A stretch of 64,000 bases of DNA from Streptomyces sp. NK08204. GTDB lineage: Bacteria; Actinomycetota; Actinomycetes; Streptomycetales; Streptomycetaceae. Below, piece after piece: positions 7,868 to 16,849 of the stretch. Under the pieces are notes generated by a model. It did not search any database and was not told where the DNA came from. It worked only from the letters and a program-made list of their open reading frames with translations. Numbering within the stretch: the first letter of the stretch is position 1; each line of letters opens with the position of its first letter. The position numbers were made by a program, and so were the translations under genes. Location: positions 205,770 through 269,769 of the forward strand of contig NZ_JAINVF010000009.1 in NCBI RefSeq assembly GCF_020400585.1. The letters are read 5' to 3'.

Positions 7868-8965
7868 TCAGCCCTTGGTGGTGCACTTCGGCAGGGCGGC
7901 GGTGTCGCCGCTGCGGATGTCCTTCAGCGCGTCGAGCGCGTCATCGATGGTTCTGACCTTGACCAGGGTCAGCCCGGCCGGGGTGTCCTTGACGGCGGAC
8001 GCGCAGTTCTCGGCGGGCGTCAGGAAGTACTGGGCGCCCCTGCTGCGCGCGCCGACGGTCTTCATCTCGATGCCGCCGATCGGTCCGACCGTGCCGTTGT
8101 CGTCGATGGTCCCGGTGCCGGCGACGAACCTGCCGCCGGTGAGGCTGCCTGGAGTGAGCTTGTCGTAGATGCCGAGCGCGAACATCAGACCGGCGCTGGG
8201 CCCGCCGACGTCGGCCAGCTTGATGTCGATGGTGAACGGGAAGGTGTGGTCGGTCCCGGCGGAGATGCCGACGATGGCGCGCTTGGCCCCGCTGTCGTGG
8301 GAGGCCACGGTCGTGATGGTCACGTCCCGCGTCTTCGTCGCCGTCCGCTGTTCCTTCTCCGCTGCGGTCTGCTCCTTGGCGGGCACGACGGTGAACACCA
8401 CGTCCTGTCCGGCCTTGTGCTTCGTCACGAGCTCGGCGACGTCGGCGGGCTGCCGGACCGCCGTGCCGTCCACGGCCTTGATCACGTCACCGGCGTGGAG
8501 CCTGCCCTCGGCCGGTGATCCCTTGACGACGGTGGAGACGATCACCCAGGACTTCACCGGGATGCTCAGCTCCTTGAGGGCGGCGACCTTGGCGCTCTCC
8601 TGGGACTGGCTGAACTCCTCGGCGTTCTCCTGGGTGGACTGCTGCTCGGTCTTGCCGTCCGGGTAGAGCGTGTCGTGCGGCACGATCTTGCTGTCGTGCG
8701 CCAGCCAGCCGTAGACGGCCTCCACCAGGTTCATCCGGAAGTCGGCGCTGGTGACACGGACGGTGGTCATGTTCAGGTGACCGTCCGTCGGGTAGGTCCT
8801 GTGCCCGGCGATCTGCAGCACCGGCTCGCCGTCGTGCTCCCCGAGCGTGTTCACGGTCGGGCCCGGGGACATCTCCGCGTACGGCACGGGGATGAGGACT
8901 CCCGCGCACAGGAGCGCGATCAGCATCAGGGTCGAGGCGAGCATCGTCGCAGTGCGGCGTGGCAT
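7868..8965 (-). CDS. PDZ-containing Lon-type (S16) membrane serine protease
   Basis: A 365-residue protein. Residues 9-27 form an N-terminal transmembrane anchor, and a PDZ domain spans about 140-215 (VVKGSPAEGRLHAGDVIKAVDG). The C-terminal Lon proteolytic domain has its catalytic Ser257 in GGPSAG and Lys302 in IEMK, the Ser-Lys dyad. This layout is the YlbL family, membrane-anchored proteases that act outside the membrane. The substrate is unknown here. The gene is convergent with the PPA1309 gene; mycobacteria keep the same pairing next to UPF0182. Confidence 0.9.
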   Translation of the reverse strand: MPRRTATMLASTLMLIALLCAGVLIPVPYAEMSPGPTVNTLGEHDGEPVLQIAGHRTYPTDGHLNMTTVRVTSADFRMNLVEAVYGWLAHDSKIVPHDTLYPDGKTEQQSTQENAEEFSQSQESAKVAALKELSIPVKSWVIVSTVVKGSPAEGRLHAGDVIKAVDGTAVRQPADVAELVTKHKAGQDVVFTVVPAKEQTAAEKEQRTATKTRDVTITTVASHDSGAKRAIVGISAGTDHTFPFTIDIKLADVGGPSAGLMFALGIYDKLTPGSLTGGRFVAGTGTIDDNGTVGPIGGIEMKTVGARSRGAQYFLTPAENCASAVKDTPAGLTLVKVRTIDDALDALKDIRSGDTAALPKCTTKG

Positions 8966-9014
8966 GCCACGACAGTACGGGACGCCTCTGTCGGCGCACC
9001 GTCAGGGCACCCGG

Positions 9015-9188
9015 TCAGGCACCGCGGGCACCCTCGTGGGACTTCTCCATGGCCGCGCGAAAACGTGCATACCCGTCCAGCTCCGGCCCGTCGCCGCGCA
9101 CCTTCCGGGTCCGGTTGGCCCACGTACCCCACAGTCCCGCCGCGATCGCAGCCACAAGCGGAATCAGCAACCAGGCGAGCGCCGCCAT
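9015..9188 (-). CDS. Small single-pass membrane protein
   Basis: A 57-residue protein. The hydrophobic segment at residues 2-22 (AALAWLLIPLVAAIAAGLW) is followed by a basic stop-transfer stretch (RTRKVR) and a polar tail ending EKSHEGARGA. The ATG at 9188 is set by a GGGAGG ribosome-binding site with correct spacing; the longer open frame upstream has no such site. It lies 49 nt upstream of the PDZ protease, same strand, so the two may be cotranscribed. Function unknown. Confidence 0.72.
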   Translation of the reverse strand: MAALAWLLIPLVAAIAAGLWGTWANRTRKVRGDGPELDGYARFRAAMEKSHEGARGA

Positions 9189-9297
9189 GCCGGCCTCCCA
9201 ACCCCTTGAGCTCTTGAGCGTCTGCGACTGACTGATCAACAGATTAACCATCCGCACCGGCAACACTCACGTCAGGGGGCCGGGTGCACGACCGAAC

Positions 9298-9381
9298 GGG
9301 TGAGGACGGGTGAGGACGGGTGAGAACGGGGGTGCCGGGGTGCCGGGGTGCCGGGGATGCCGGGGAGCCGGGGAGCCGGGG
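9298..9381. repeat. G-rich tandem repeat tract in an intergenic region
   Basis: Three 10-bp units (TGAGGACGGG and one variant) run straight into several 8-9 bp GGTGCCGGG-type units. The strand is very G-rich and could form quadruplex structure. It lies just downstream (minus strand) of moaE, in a 218-nt stretch with no gene. Confidence 0.7.
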
Positions 9382-9406
9382 GAGCGTGGGCGCGACGGCA
9401 AGACCC

Positions 9407-9868
<462 letters not shown>

Positions 9869-10001
9869 GGGTTCCATGGTGCCGCACGCCGCCGACGCCA
9901 TGGAATGCGACGTTCACCAGGCACCCGCGCGGGCAGCCTTGGAGCCTTCTACAGCCTGGCCTGGAGCCTCCGGCGGGGGTCCGAGGGCCGTAAGGCCCCC
10001 C

Positions 10002-11114
10002 TCAGATGCGCCGACGAGCCTTCCGGGCCCGCCGTACGACAGCGGCCGCGCCCAGCAGCGCCACCGTCGCCCCCGCGGCCCCCGCCGCCGTCGCGTCCTT
10101 GCGCCCCAGCCGCCGCCCGGCGACCGTGTGCCGCCCGGCGACCTCCTCCAGCAGCTCCGCGAGCACCTCTTCGTTGGTCCACCGCGGGCGCCACCCGGCG
10201 TCGTGCAGCCGGCTCCCGCTGACCACCCAGGGGTACATCGTGTACGCGAGGTCCCCCGCCGGGGACGGGGTGAGCCCGATCCGGTGCAGCCGGGCCGCCG
10301 CGCCGAGCGCGACCGCCGACGGCAGTTCCATCCGCCGGATCCCGCTCAGTTCCTCGACCTCCTCCTGCTCCAGCCACCCGTCGCAGCCGACGGCCAGTTC
10401 CCCGTCGACCTTCTCCAGCACGGCGTACTCCAGAGCCCCGCACAGGTCCTCGACGTGACAGAACTGCCACGCGGGCCGCGACCCGGCCACGACGAGGAGG
10501 CGCGGCGACTCGAAGTACCGGGTCAGCGCGGTGTCCGTACCCCCGACCAGGACGGCGGGGCGTACGACGGTGACGTTCAGCCCCGGGTGCGCGCGGGGGG
10601 CGCGTCGGGCGAGCCGCTCGATCTCCAGCAGGTCGCCGACACCGGTGGCCTCGGCCGTGGCACGCAGTTCGGCGTCCTCCGACAGGGGCAGCTCGTTGTC
10701 CGGCAGTGCCCCGTAGACCATCGCGGAGGTGCACAGCACCACGCGGTGCACGCCGGCCGCCGCGGCGGCGGTCAGCACGGTCTGCGTCCCGCGCACGTTG
10801 TACGCCGTCCGGGCGGTGGCCTCGCTGCCCAGGTCCAGGTCGAGCGCCAGATGCACGACCACGTCCGCGCCGCGCAGCTTCTCCGCGATCGCCGGGTCCC
10901 GCACGTCGAGGATGTGCCACTGGGCCTGCGCGCATTCCCCGCGGCGCTCGTCGATGGCGATGACCTGCTTGATCTCCGCGGACTCGGCCAGCCGCTCGGT
11001 GAGCAGCGCACCGACTCCGGTGGCGGCTCCGGTGACCGCGACGACGGGCCCGCGCACGGCGGGAGTGCTTTCATGGTTTCGCGCTGCGCGAACCTGCGGA
11101 TCTGGGGAACTCAC
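10002..11114 (-). CDS. SDR-fold NAD-dependent epimerase/dehydratase-like protein
   Basis: A 370-residue extended short-chain dehydrogenase fold. The dinucleotide-binding motif VTGAATGVG is near residue 27, followed by LDVRD and VVHLALDLD. The active-site serine region reads CTSAMVYG. The usual YxxxK pair should follow, but the aligned stretch reads GVGDLLEIERL, so the catalytic Tyr-Lys appear to be lost. The C-terminus has an Ala/Gly-rich hydrophobic segment followed by Arg-rich residues, a possible membrane anchor. The GTG at 11114 has GGAGA 8 nt upstream. It is divergent from the zincin-like gene. Confidence 0.8.
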   Translation of the reverse strand: MSSPDPQVRAARNHESTPAVRGPVVAVTGAATGVGALLTERLAESAEIKQVIAIDERRGECAQAQWHILDVRDPAIAEKLRGADVVVHLALDLDLGSEATARTAYNVRGTQTVLTAAAAAGVHRVVLCTSAMVYGALPDNELPLSEDAELRATAEATGVGDLLEIERLARRAPRAHPGLNVTVVRPAVLVGGTDTALTRYFESPRLLVVAGSRPAWQFCHVEDLCGALEYAVLEKVDGELAVGCDGWLEQEEVEELSGIRRMELPSAVALGAAARLHRIGLTPSPAGDLAYTMYPWVVSGSRLHDAGWRPRWTNEEVLAELLEEVAGRHTVAGRRLGRKDATAAGAAGATVALLGAAAVVRRARKARRRI

Positions 11115-11304
11115 CAGGCGTCTCCAGCGGTTGTCTTCAGTACGTACGCGAGTGACGCGTGCGCACCAGGTGCATCCATCCTGCCGCAGGCCCTCCGTGG
11201 GCGAAGCACCGAGGCCCGATCGGCTCCGGGTGTCTACGCTGGGTGGTGTTGTCGGGCAGCCGCGCCGCCGGAAGAACCGGTGGCCTTACCAGCCGAGGAA
11301 TCCC

Positions 11305-12759
11305 GTGAGTGACACCCCATTCGGATTCGGCCTTCCGCCGGAGGAGCCGGAAGACGGCGACGAGGGCAAGGAGAAGGACCAGCAGAGCGGTGGTGGGCAG
11401 GGACCGGCCAACCCGTTCGGTTTCGGGCTGCCCGGAGCCGGAGGCTTTGGCGGCCCTGGCGCCGACAATCCGCTCGCAGCCATGTTCGGTTCCCTGAACC
11501 CCGCCGACCTGGGCGCCGCGTTCCAGCAGCTCGGCCAGATGCTCTCCTACGAGGGCGGCCCGGTGAACTGGGACATGGCCAAGCAGATCGCCCGCCAGAC
11601 GGTCTCGCAGGGCACCCCGGACGGCACGAAGGACGCCAGTGTGGGCCCGGCCGAGCGCAAGGCGGTCGAGGATGCCGTCCGCCTGGCCGACCTGTGGCTG
11701 GACGATGCGACGTCCCTGCCGTCGGGTTCCGCCTCGGCGGTGGCGTGGTCCCGCGCGGAGTGGGTCGAGGCGACGCTGCCGGCCTGGCAGGAGCTGGTCG
11801 ACCCGGTCGCCGAGCGGGTCGGCGCGGCCATGGGTGATGTCCTGCCGGAGGAGATGCAGGCCATGGCGGGCCCGCTGATCGGCATGATGCGCTCGATGGG
11901 CGGCGCCATGTTCGGCACCCAGATCGGGCAGGCCGTCGGCGTGCTCGCGGGCGAGGTCGTCGGCTCGACCGACATCGGCCTGCCGCTGGGCCCGGCGGGC
12001 CGGGCAGCACTGCTGCCGGCCAACGTGGCGGCGTTCGGCAAGGACCTCGGCGTGCCGCTGGAGGAGGTGCGGCTCTACCTGGCGCTGCGCGAGGCCGCCC
12101 ACCAGCGCCTGTTCTCGCACGTACCGTGGCTGCGCTCGCACCTGTTCGGCGCGGTCGACGGCTATGCGCGCGGCATCAAGGTCGACACGGCCAAGCTGGA
12201 GGACGTGGTCGGCCAGTTCGACCCGCAGAACCCCGAGCAGTTGCAGGACGCGCTGCAGCAGGGCATGTTCCAGCCGGAGGACACTCCGCAGCAGAAGGCT
12301 GCCCTGGCCCGTCTGGAGACCGCGCTGGCGCTGGTGGAGGGCTGGGTGGACGCGGTCGTGCACGCGGCGGCGAAGCCTCGTCTGTCGTCCGCGGACGCCC
12401 TGCGCGAGACCCTGCGCCGCCGCCGTGCCACCGGCGGCCCGGCGGAGCAGACGTTCGCCACGCTGATCGGCCTGGAGCTGCGTCCGCGCCGGCTGCGGGA
12501 CGCCTCCCGGCTGTGGGCCTCGCTCACGGACGCGCGCGGCGTGGACGGCCGGGACGGCCTGTGGGCCCACCCGGACATGCTGCCGACGGCCACCGACCTG
12601 GACGACCCGGACGGCTTCGTCCACCGCGAGCATCTGGACTTCTCGGAGCTGGACAAGATGCTCGGCGAAGCGGCGGGCGGCTCCTCGGACAAGCCCGGCC
12701 CGCACAGGCCCGACCTGCACAAGAAGGACGACGACGGCGAGGGTGACGGCACCGAGTGA
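11305..12759 (+). CDS. Zincin-like (DUF2342 / F420-associated hydrolase type) protein
   Basis: A 484-residue protein. A low-complexity, Gly/Pro/Phe-rich N-terminus (two copies of NPFGFGLP-like text) precedes an alpha-helical body with AMFGTQIGQAVGVLAGEVVG and LREAAHQRLFSHVPWL. The latter is the position where the family is described as metalloprotease-like; a canonical HExxH is not seen. It belongs to the actinobacterial DUF2342 family linked to F420 genes in surveys, with no confirmed activity. The GTG at 11305 is preceded by GAGGAA. Its stop codon overlaps the start of the Nudix gene. Confidence 0.78.
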   Translation: MSDTPFGFGLPPEEPEDGDEGKEKDQQSGGGQGPANPFGFGLPGAGGFGGPGADNPLAAMFGSLNPADLGAAFQQLGQMLSYEGGPVNWDMAKQIARQTVSQGTPDGTKDASVGPAERKAVEDAVRLADLWLDDATSLPSGSASAVAWSRAEWVEATLPAWQELVDPVAERVGAAMGDVLPEEMQAMAGPLIGMMRSMGGAMFGTQIGQAVGVLAGEVVGSTDIGLPLGPAGRAALLPANVAAFGKDLGVPLEEVRLYLALREAAHQRLFSHVPWLRSHLFGAVDGYARGIKVDTAKLEDVVGQFDPQNPEQLQDALQQGMFQPEDTPQQKAALARLETALALVEGWVDAVVHAAAKPRLSSADALRETLRRRRATGGPAEQTFATLIGLELRPRRLRDASRLWASLTDARGVDGRDGLWAHPDMLPTATDLDDPDGFVHREHLDFSELDKMLGEAAGGSSDKPGPHRPDLHKKDDDGEGDGTE

Positions 12760-13277
12760 GCCTCCATGACGAAGCGGTCCTCGTGCTCAAGGGCTACGAG
12801 GGCCAGGAAGAGCTGCGCCAGGCCTATCTGGAGCACCTGGAAGCCCACCCGGACGGCACCTGGAAGTCGTGTCACGCGGGCCACATCACGGCGAGCGCCC
12901 TGGTGATCGACCCCGAGCACGGCCGGGTCCTGCTGACCCTGCACAAGAAGCTGCGGATGTGGCTGCAGATGGGCGGCCACTGCGAGCCGGGCGACGCCGG
13001 CCTGGCGGCGGCGGCGCTGCGCGAGGCGACCGAGGAGTCGGGCATCACCGGGCTGACGCTGCTGCCCGGCGGCCCCGTCCGCCTGGACCGGCATCCGATC
13101 CCGGCGCCGTGCCACTGGCACTACGACGTGCAGTACGCCGTCCTTGCCCCGCCCGGCGCGGTGCAGGCGATCAGCGACGAGTCGCTCGACCTGCGCTGGT
13201 TCGGCTACGACGAGGTCGCCGAGGTGGCGGACGAGTCGGTCGTACGGCTGCTGGAGGCGACCCGCGCACGCCTGTGA
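12756..13277 (+). CDS. Nudix hydrolase
   Basis: A 173-residue protein with a complete Nudix box from GGHCEPGDAGLAAAA to REATEESGI, matching G-x5-E-x7-REUxEExGU. It should hydrolyse a nucleoside diphosphate linked to another moiety; the substrate cannot be read from sequence. The GTG start overlaps the upstream stop codon in a GTGA arrangement, which indicates translational coupling with the zincin-like protein. The two proteins may therefore act together. Confidence 0.88.
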   Translation: MSLHDEAVLVLKGYEGQEELRQAYLEHLEAHPDGTWKSCHAGHITASALVIDPEHGRVLLTLHKKLRMWLQMGGHCEPGDAGLAAAALREATEESGITGLTLLPGGPVRLDRHPIPAPCHWHYDVQYAVLAPPGAVQAISDESLDLRWFGYDEVAEVADESVVRLLEATRARL

Positions 13278-13332
13278 CGGCGTGCGCGGGTCCAACGAAG
13301 GCGTGCATGAGGCCGACCCGCCGGTGGCCGGC

Positions 13333-13366
13333 GTAAGGGGCGCCCGTTCTGGCGGGCACCCCTTAC
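13333..13366. terminator. Bidirectional terminator
   Basis: An inverted repeat GTAAGGGG/CCCCTTAC with an inner GCCCG/CGGGC stem lies between the convergent Nudix and AIM24 genes. Confidence 0.75.
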
Positions 13367-13385
13367 GTATCGGCTCACCGGACGC

Positions 13386-14141
13386 TCAGCTCCAGACGTT
13401 GCCCTGGTTCTGGGCGTGCGCCCCGTGCTGCCCCATGCCGAACTGGGCGGCGAGGCCCTGTCCGATCACCGCGTTCTGCGGCGGCAGCAGCTCGCTGGGC
13501 TGCACGAGGGCGAACCCGGAGCCCATGAAGCTCAGCTCCCAGCCCTCACCGGTGTTGCCGCGCCGCCGCCACACTCCGGAGGAGTGGGTCTGGGCCTGCA
13601 TCTGCACCCGCAGCCCGGTGGACCAGGCGACGATCGCGTCGGCGTCGCAGTTGACGTACTTGTCGGGCGTGACCTGCATCAGCAGCGGCGCGCCCGATGT
13701 CATCAGGGCGACCTTGCCGCGCCCGGTGATGTTGAGCTGGTACTTCCCGGAGCCGGAGATGCCGTACAGGCTGTCGACGGCGATGACCTCGTGGTGCAGC
13801 GAGGAGTCCATGGCGAGGACGTAGCTGCTGTCGACGGTCAGCCCGTCCTGCTCGACGTCCATGACGTGCACGTGCTGGGCGAGGTTGGCCAGGTAGACCG
13901 TGCCCTGCCCGTGGCAGCGCATCAGGTCCAGGCCCTCACCGGTGTACGCACGCGCGCGTGCCTGGCCGTTGCTGCGGTGCTCGGCGTCGAACTCGACGAG
14001 TCCCTGGTAGGCGACCATGGTGCCCTTGCGGGCGAGGATGTCGTCGTGGCCCTCCAGGGTGACGCGGAGCATCTGCTTGTTCTGCAGGCTCCAACGGTCC
14101 TGGGTCTGCTGGTCGTTGTAGGCGAAAAGCGGGCTCTGCAT
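13386..14141 (-). CDS. AIM24 family protein
   Basis: A 251-residue AIM24 (mitochondrial biogenesis AIM24-like) domain protein. It has the repetitive beta-rich pattern of the family: ILARKGTMVAYQGLVEFD near residue 35, LMRCHGQGTVYLAN near 73, GSGKYQLNITGRGKVAL near 130, and a closing SFMGSGFALVQPSE. The fold resembles tryptophan RNA-binding attenuator-like beta barrels, and the biochemical role in bacteria is unknown. It is the last of three AIM24-domain genes in a minus-strand row; spacing to the next is 18 nt, so they likely form one operon. Confidence 0.85.
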   Translation of the reverse strand: MQSPLFAYNDQQTQDRWSLQNKQMLRVTLEGHDDILARKGTMVAYQGLVEFDAEHRSNGQARARAYTGEGLDLMRCHGQGTVYLANLAQHVHVMDVEQDGLTVDSSYVLAMDSSLHHEVIAVDSLYGISGSGKYQLNITGRGKVALMTSGAPLLMQVTPDKYVNCDADAIVAWSTGLRVQMQAQTHSSGVWRRRGNTGEGWELSFMGSGFALVQPSELLPPQNAVIGQGLAAQFGMGQHGAHAQNQGNVWS

Positions 14142-14159
14142 GGTGACTCTGGTTCCCCC

Positions 14160-14840
14160 TCAGCCCCGGATCCGGAGGCGGTCGGTGCTGTCCTCGCTGG
14201 GCTGGACGACGACGATGCCCTGGCCGGAGAAGGCCATCTGGTAGGCCTCGCCGCTGCCCCGGCCGATCAGCGACTGCGCCTTGAAGCTGCGCTTGCCCTT
14301 CACCTTCAGGTTCGGCGACCAGGCGACCAGCGCGTCGGGGTCGACGTACGTCTCGTCCTCGCCGCCGCCGCAGTCGACGACGATCGGCTTGCCCCGGGAG
14401 GTCAGCGCGACCCAGCCCTGCCCGGAGATCTTGGTGTTCCACAGCCCCTGCCCCGCGAACTTGGCGAGGCCCTTGACCCGCTCGACACCCCAGCTGAGGT
14501 GGGCGTCGAAGGCGAGCAGGTTGGTGGCGTTGACGGAGATGCCGTCGCCGTTGAGGTTGATCACGACGACGTTGGCGCCGTAGTCGGCGAGGTAGAGCAG
14601 GCCGTCGCCGGAGCACTTCATCAGCGGCGCGCCCTCGCCTGTGATCCAGTCGCGCGCGATCTGCCGCACGGCGGGCGGATTGGGCTCGTAGGTGACGAAT
14701 CCTTCGTAGGCGACCATCGACCCCACGCGCGCGAGGAGGTCGTTCCCGGTCTGCATGGCGACCTTCAGCATGTGGTTGCCGTGGTTCTCCATGCGGGCGG
14801 TGACGGGTGCGGGGGCGAAGCCCGCGAGCGGCTGGTTCAT
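14160..14840 (-). CDS. AIM24 family protein
   Basis: A 226-residue AIM24-domain protein, the middle member of the trio. Recognisable segments are LLARVGSMVAYEGFVTYE, PLMKCSGDGLLYLADYG, KISGQGWVALTSRGKPIVV and GQGIVVVQPSE. The ATG at 14840 has a GGGAGC ribosome-binding site. It starts only 11 nt after the stop of the TerD-AIM24 fusion gene, so cotranslation and physical association of the three products are plausible. Confidence 0.85.
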   Translation of the reverse strand: MNQPLAGFAPAPVTARMENHGNHMLKVAMQTGNDLLARVGSMVAYEGFVTYEPNPPAVRQIARDWITGEGAPLMKCSGDGLLYLADYGANVVVINLNGDGISVNATNLLAFDAHLSWGVERVKGLAKFAGQGLWNTKISGQGWVALTSRGKPIVVDCGGGEDETYVDPDALVAWSPNLKVKGKRSFKAQSLIGRGSGEAYQMAFSGQGIVVVQPSEDSTDRLRIRG

Positions 14841-14851
14841 GACGGGCTCCC

Positions 14852-16675
14852 TCAGACCTCGTACGGCTGGACGACGATGAAGTTGCCGGGCGCACCCCGG
14901 AACTGGAGGTTGACGCTCTCACCGGTGTCGCCCGGGTAGGCGTTGCGGCGCATCCGGACCTGGCTGGAGACGACCACCTGGGCGGCGGCCGACCAGGCGA
15001 CGACGGCGTTGCAGTCGGCGAAGGTGGTCGGTGTGACCGGCAGGACCACCGGTGTGCCGTGCGTCTTGACGACGATGGTGCCGGTTCCCTGGAACTGCAT
15101 GGTGAACAGCGCCCCGCCGGGGATGCCGTGCCCCTCGATGCGGCGGACCTCGTACTGGAGGCTCTCGTCGAAGGCGAGGACGTTCTCGGCGGACACGCAG
15201 ATCGCGTCGCCCTGCAGCTCGACGGGGTGCAGTTGGGTGGAGTTCTCGGCGAGGAACACCTGGCCCTGGCCGGTGCAGCGCATCAGCTGCATCTCCTGGC
15301 CGGTGGCGTTGCCGACGATGCGTCCGGCGAAACCGGCGCCCTTGTAGCTGAAGTCGACCTTGCCCTGGTAGAGCACCATGCTGCCCTGCCGGGCCAGCAC
15401 GGGCTGCCCGCCGATGCCGAGGTCGACCCGGATGAGCTTCTTGTTCTGCTGGGTCCAGCGCTGCCCGGTGGGCGTCTCCTTGAACGCCTGCAGCGCGGCG
15501 CCCACTCCCGCACCGCCCTGGGGGGCGCCCTGCGGCACTCCGTAGCCGGCGGCCTGCTGACCGGGAAACTGCTGTCCCGGGACCTGCTGTCCGAAAGCCT
15601 GCCCGTACGCCGGCGGCTGGCCGTAGCCGGGAGGCATGGGCGCGCCCGGCTGCCCACCGTAGGAGGGCTGCTGGCCACCGTACGGCGGCTGCGGCTGGCC
15701 GTAGCCCGGCGGCATGGGGGCGGTGGGCGCGGTGGGCTGCCCGCCGTACGACGGCTGCTGCGGCGGCTGACCGTAAGGAGCGGGCGCCGGGGCCGGGGGC
15801 GGGGCCTTGCTGCCGGCGGGCGGGGCCATCGGGGCGATGACGGTGGGGGCCGCGTGCACGTTCGGGGCCGGGGGCGGGGTCTGTCCGGGCGGCGGAGTGT
15901 GTCCGGGCGGCGGCGCGAAGCCCTGCGGGGCGGGTGCCGGGGCCGGGGCGGGCGCAGGCGCTGGTGCGGGCGCAGGCGCTGGTGCGGGCGCAGGCGCTGG
16001 TGCGGGCGCAGGCGCTGGTGCGGGCGCGGCCGGGACGCCGAAGGCGGGGGGCGCCGTGGGCGCGGCGGCCTGGGCGGGCGGGGCGAAACCGGGCGCGGCG
16101 CCGGCGTGCGGCTGCTGTGGCTGCTGGGGAGCGGCGGGCGCCTCCTCCTCCAGCACCTCGCCGCCGAAGTTCTTCAGCAGCGCCTCCAGGCCCCCGTCGA
16201 AGCCCTGCCCGACCGCGGCGAACCGCCAGCCGTCCTTGAAGTAGAGGTCACCGAGCATCACGGCCCGCTCGGTGGAGAACTCCGAGCGGTTGAAGGAGTA
16301 CCGGGCGACCTCCTCGCCGCCGGCCACGATGCGCACGTATCCGGGATCGATCTGCGACATTTGCCCGGTGCCGTCGATGGTCGCCGTGAAGGACAGCTTG
16401 CGGATGTGCGACGGGATCCGGTCCAGCGTGACCCGGAACGACTCCGTGTCGCCCGCCTGCGCGCCCAGCAGTTGGATGGACTCCTCGGGGGACTTCGGCT
16501 GGTTGAAGAAGACGAAGTACCGGTCGTCCGAGAGGCGTTCGTCGGCGTCCAGGCCGAAGCAACTGATGTCGAAGGTCAGTCCGGGGGCGGAGATCTGCAC
16601 GCCTACGTACAGATCGGTGCCCGCGGTGAGGTCACTGATCCTGGCCTTGTGGCCGCGTTGGAATTCCCTGGCCAT
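14852..16675 (-). CDS. TerD-AIM24 fusion protein with Pro/Ala-rich linker
   Basis: A 607-residue protein in three parts. Residues 1 to about 185 form a TerD-type domain (KARISDLTAGTDLYVGVQISA, FDISCFGLDADERLSDDRYFVFFNQP, and the LYFKDGWRFAAVGQGFDGGL end). A linker of about 200 residues is rich in Pro, Ala, Gln and Gly, with a perfect PAPA run. From about residue 395 a C-terminal AIM24 domain follows. TerD proteins bind calcium and are associated with tellurite and stress phenotypes. The linker's (APAPAP) part is encoded by four exact 18-bp repeats. Confidence 0.88.
   Translation of the reverse strand: MAREFQRGHKARISDLTAGTDLYVGVQISAPGLTFDISCFGLDADERLSDDRYFVFFNQPKSPEESIQLLGAQAGDTESFRVTLDRIPSHIRKLSFTATIDGTGQMSQIDPGYVRIVAGGEEVARYSFNRSEFSTERAVMLGDLYFKDGWRFAAVGQGFDGGLEALLKNFGGEVLEEEAPAAPQQPQQPHAGAAPGFAPPAQAAAPTAPPAFGVPAAPAPAPAPAPAPAPAPAPAPAPAPAPAPAPAPAPQGFAPPPGHTPPPGQTPPPAPNVHAAPTVIAPMAPPAGSKAPPPAPAPAPYGQPPQQPSYGGQPTAPTAPMPPGYGQPQPPYGGQQPSYGGQPGAPMPPGYGQPPAYGQAFGQQVPGQQFPGQQAAGYGVPQGAPQGGAGVGAALQAFKETPTGQRWTQQNKKLIRVDLGIGGQPVLARQGSMVLYQGKVDFSYKGAGFAGRIVGNATGQEMQLMRCTGQGQVFLAENSTQLHPVELQGDAICVSAENVLAFDESLQYEVRRIEGHGIPGGALFTMQFQGTGTIVVKTHGTPVVLPVTPTTFADCNAVVAWSAAAQVVVSSQVRMRRNAYPGDTGESVNLQFRGAPGNFIVVQPYEV
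15951..16022. repeat. Four exact 18-bp coding repeats (Pro-Ala linker)
   Basis: The unit GGCGCAGGCGCTGGTGCG occurs four times head to tail inside the TerD-AIM24 gene. It keeps frame, so copy number could vary without breaking the protein. Confidence 0.95.
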
Positions 16676-16849
16676 GCGTTACGACCGTCCCCCATCCCGA
16701 GTGTGAGTGCGTCGCGCAAGGCTAACGGCAAACGCCGACGACGACCGCAGCCGGTACAGACCCGGTACACAACCGCACCCGGCCGCTCACACAGGTCTGC
16801 CACCCAGGCCGCTCGCACGCCCTCTCGCACAGCGACCACCACACGCCGC

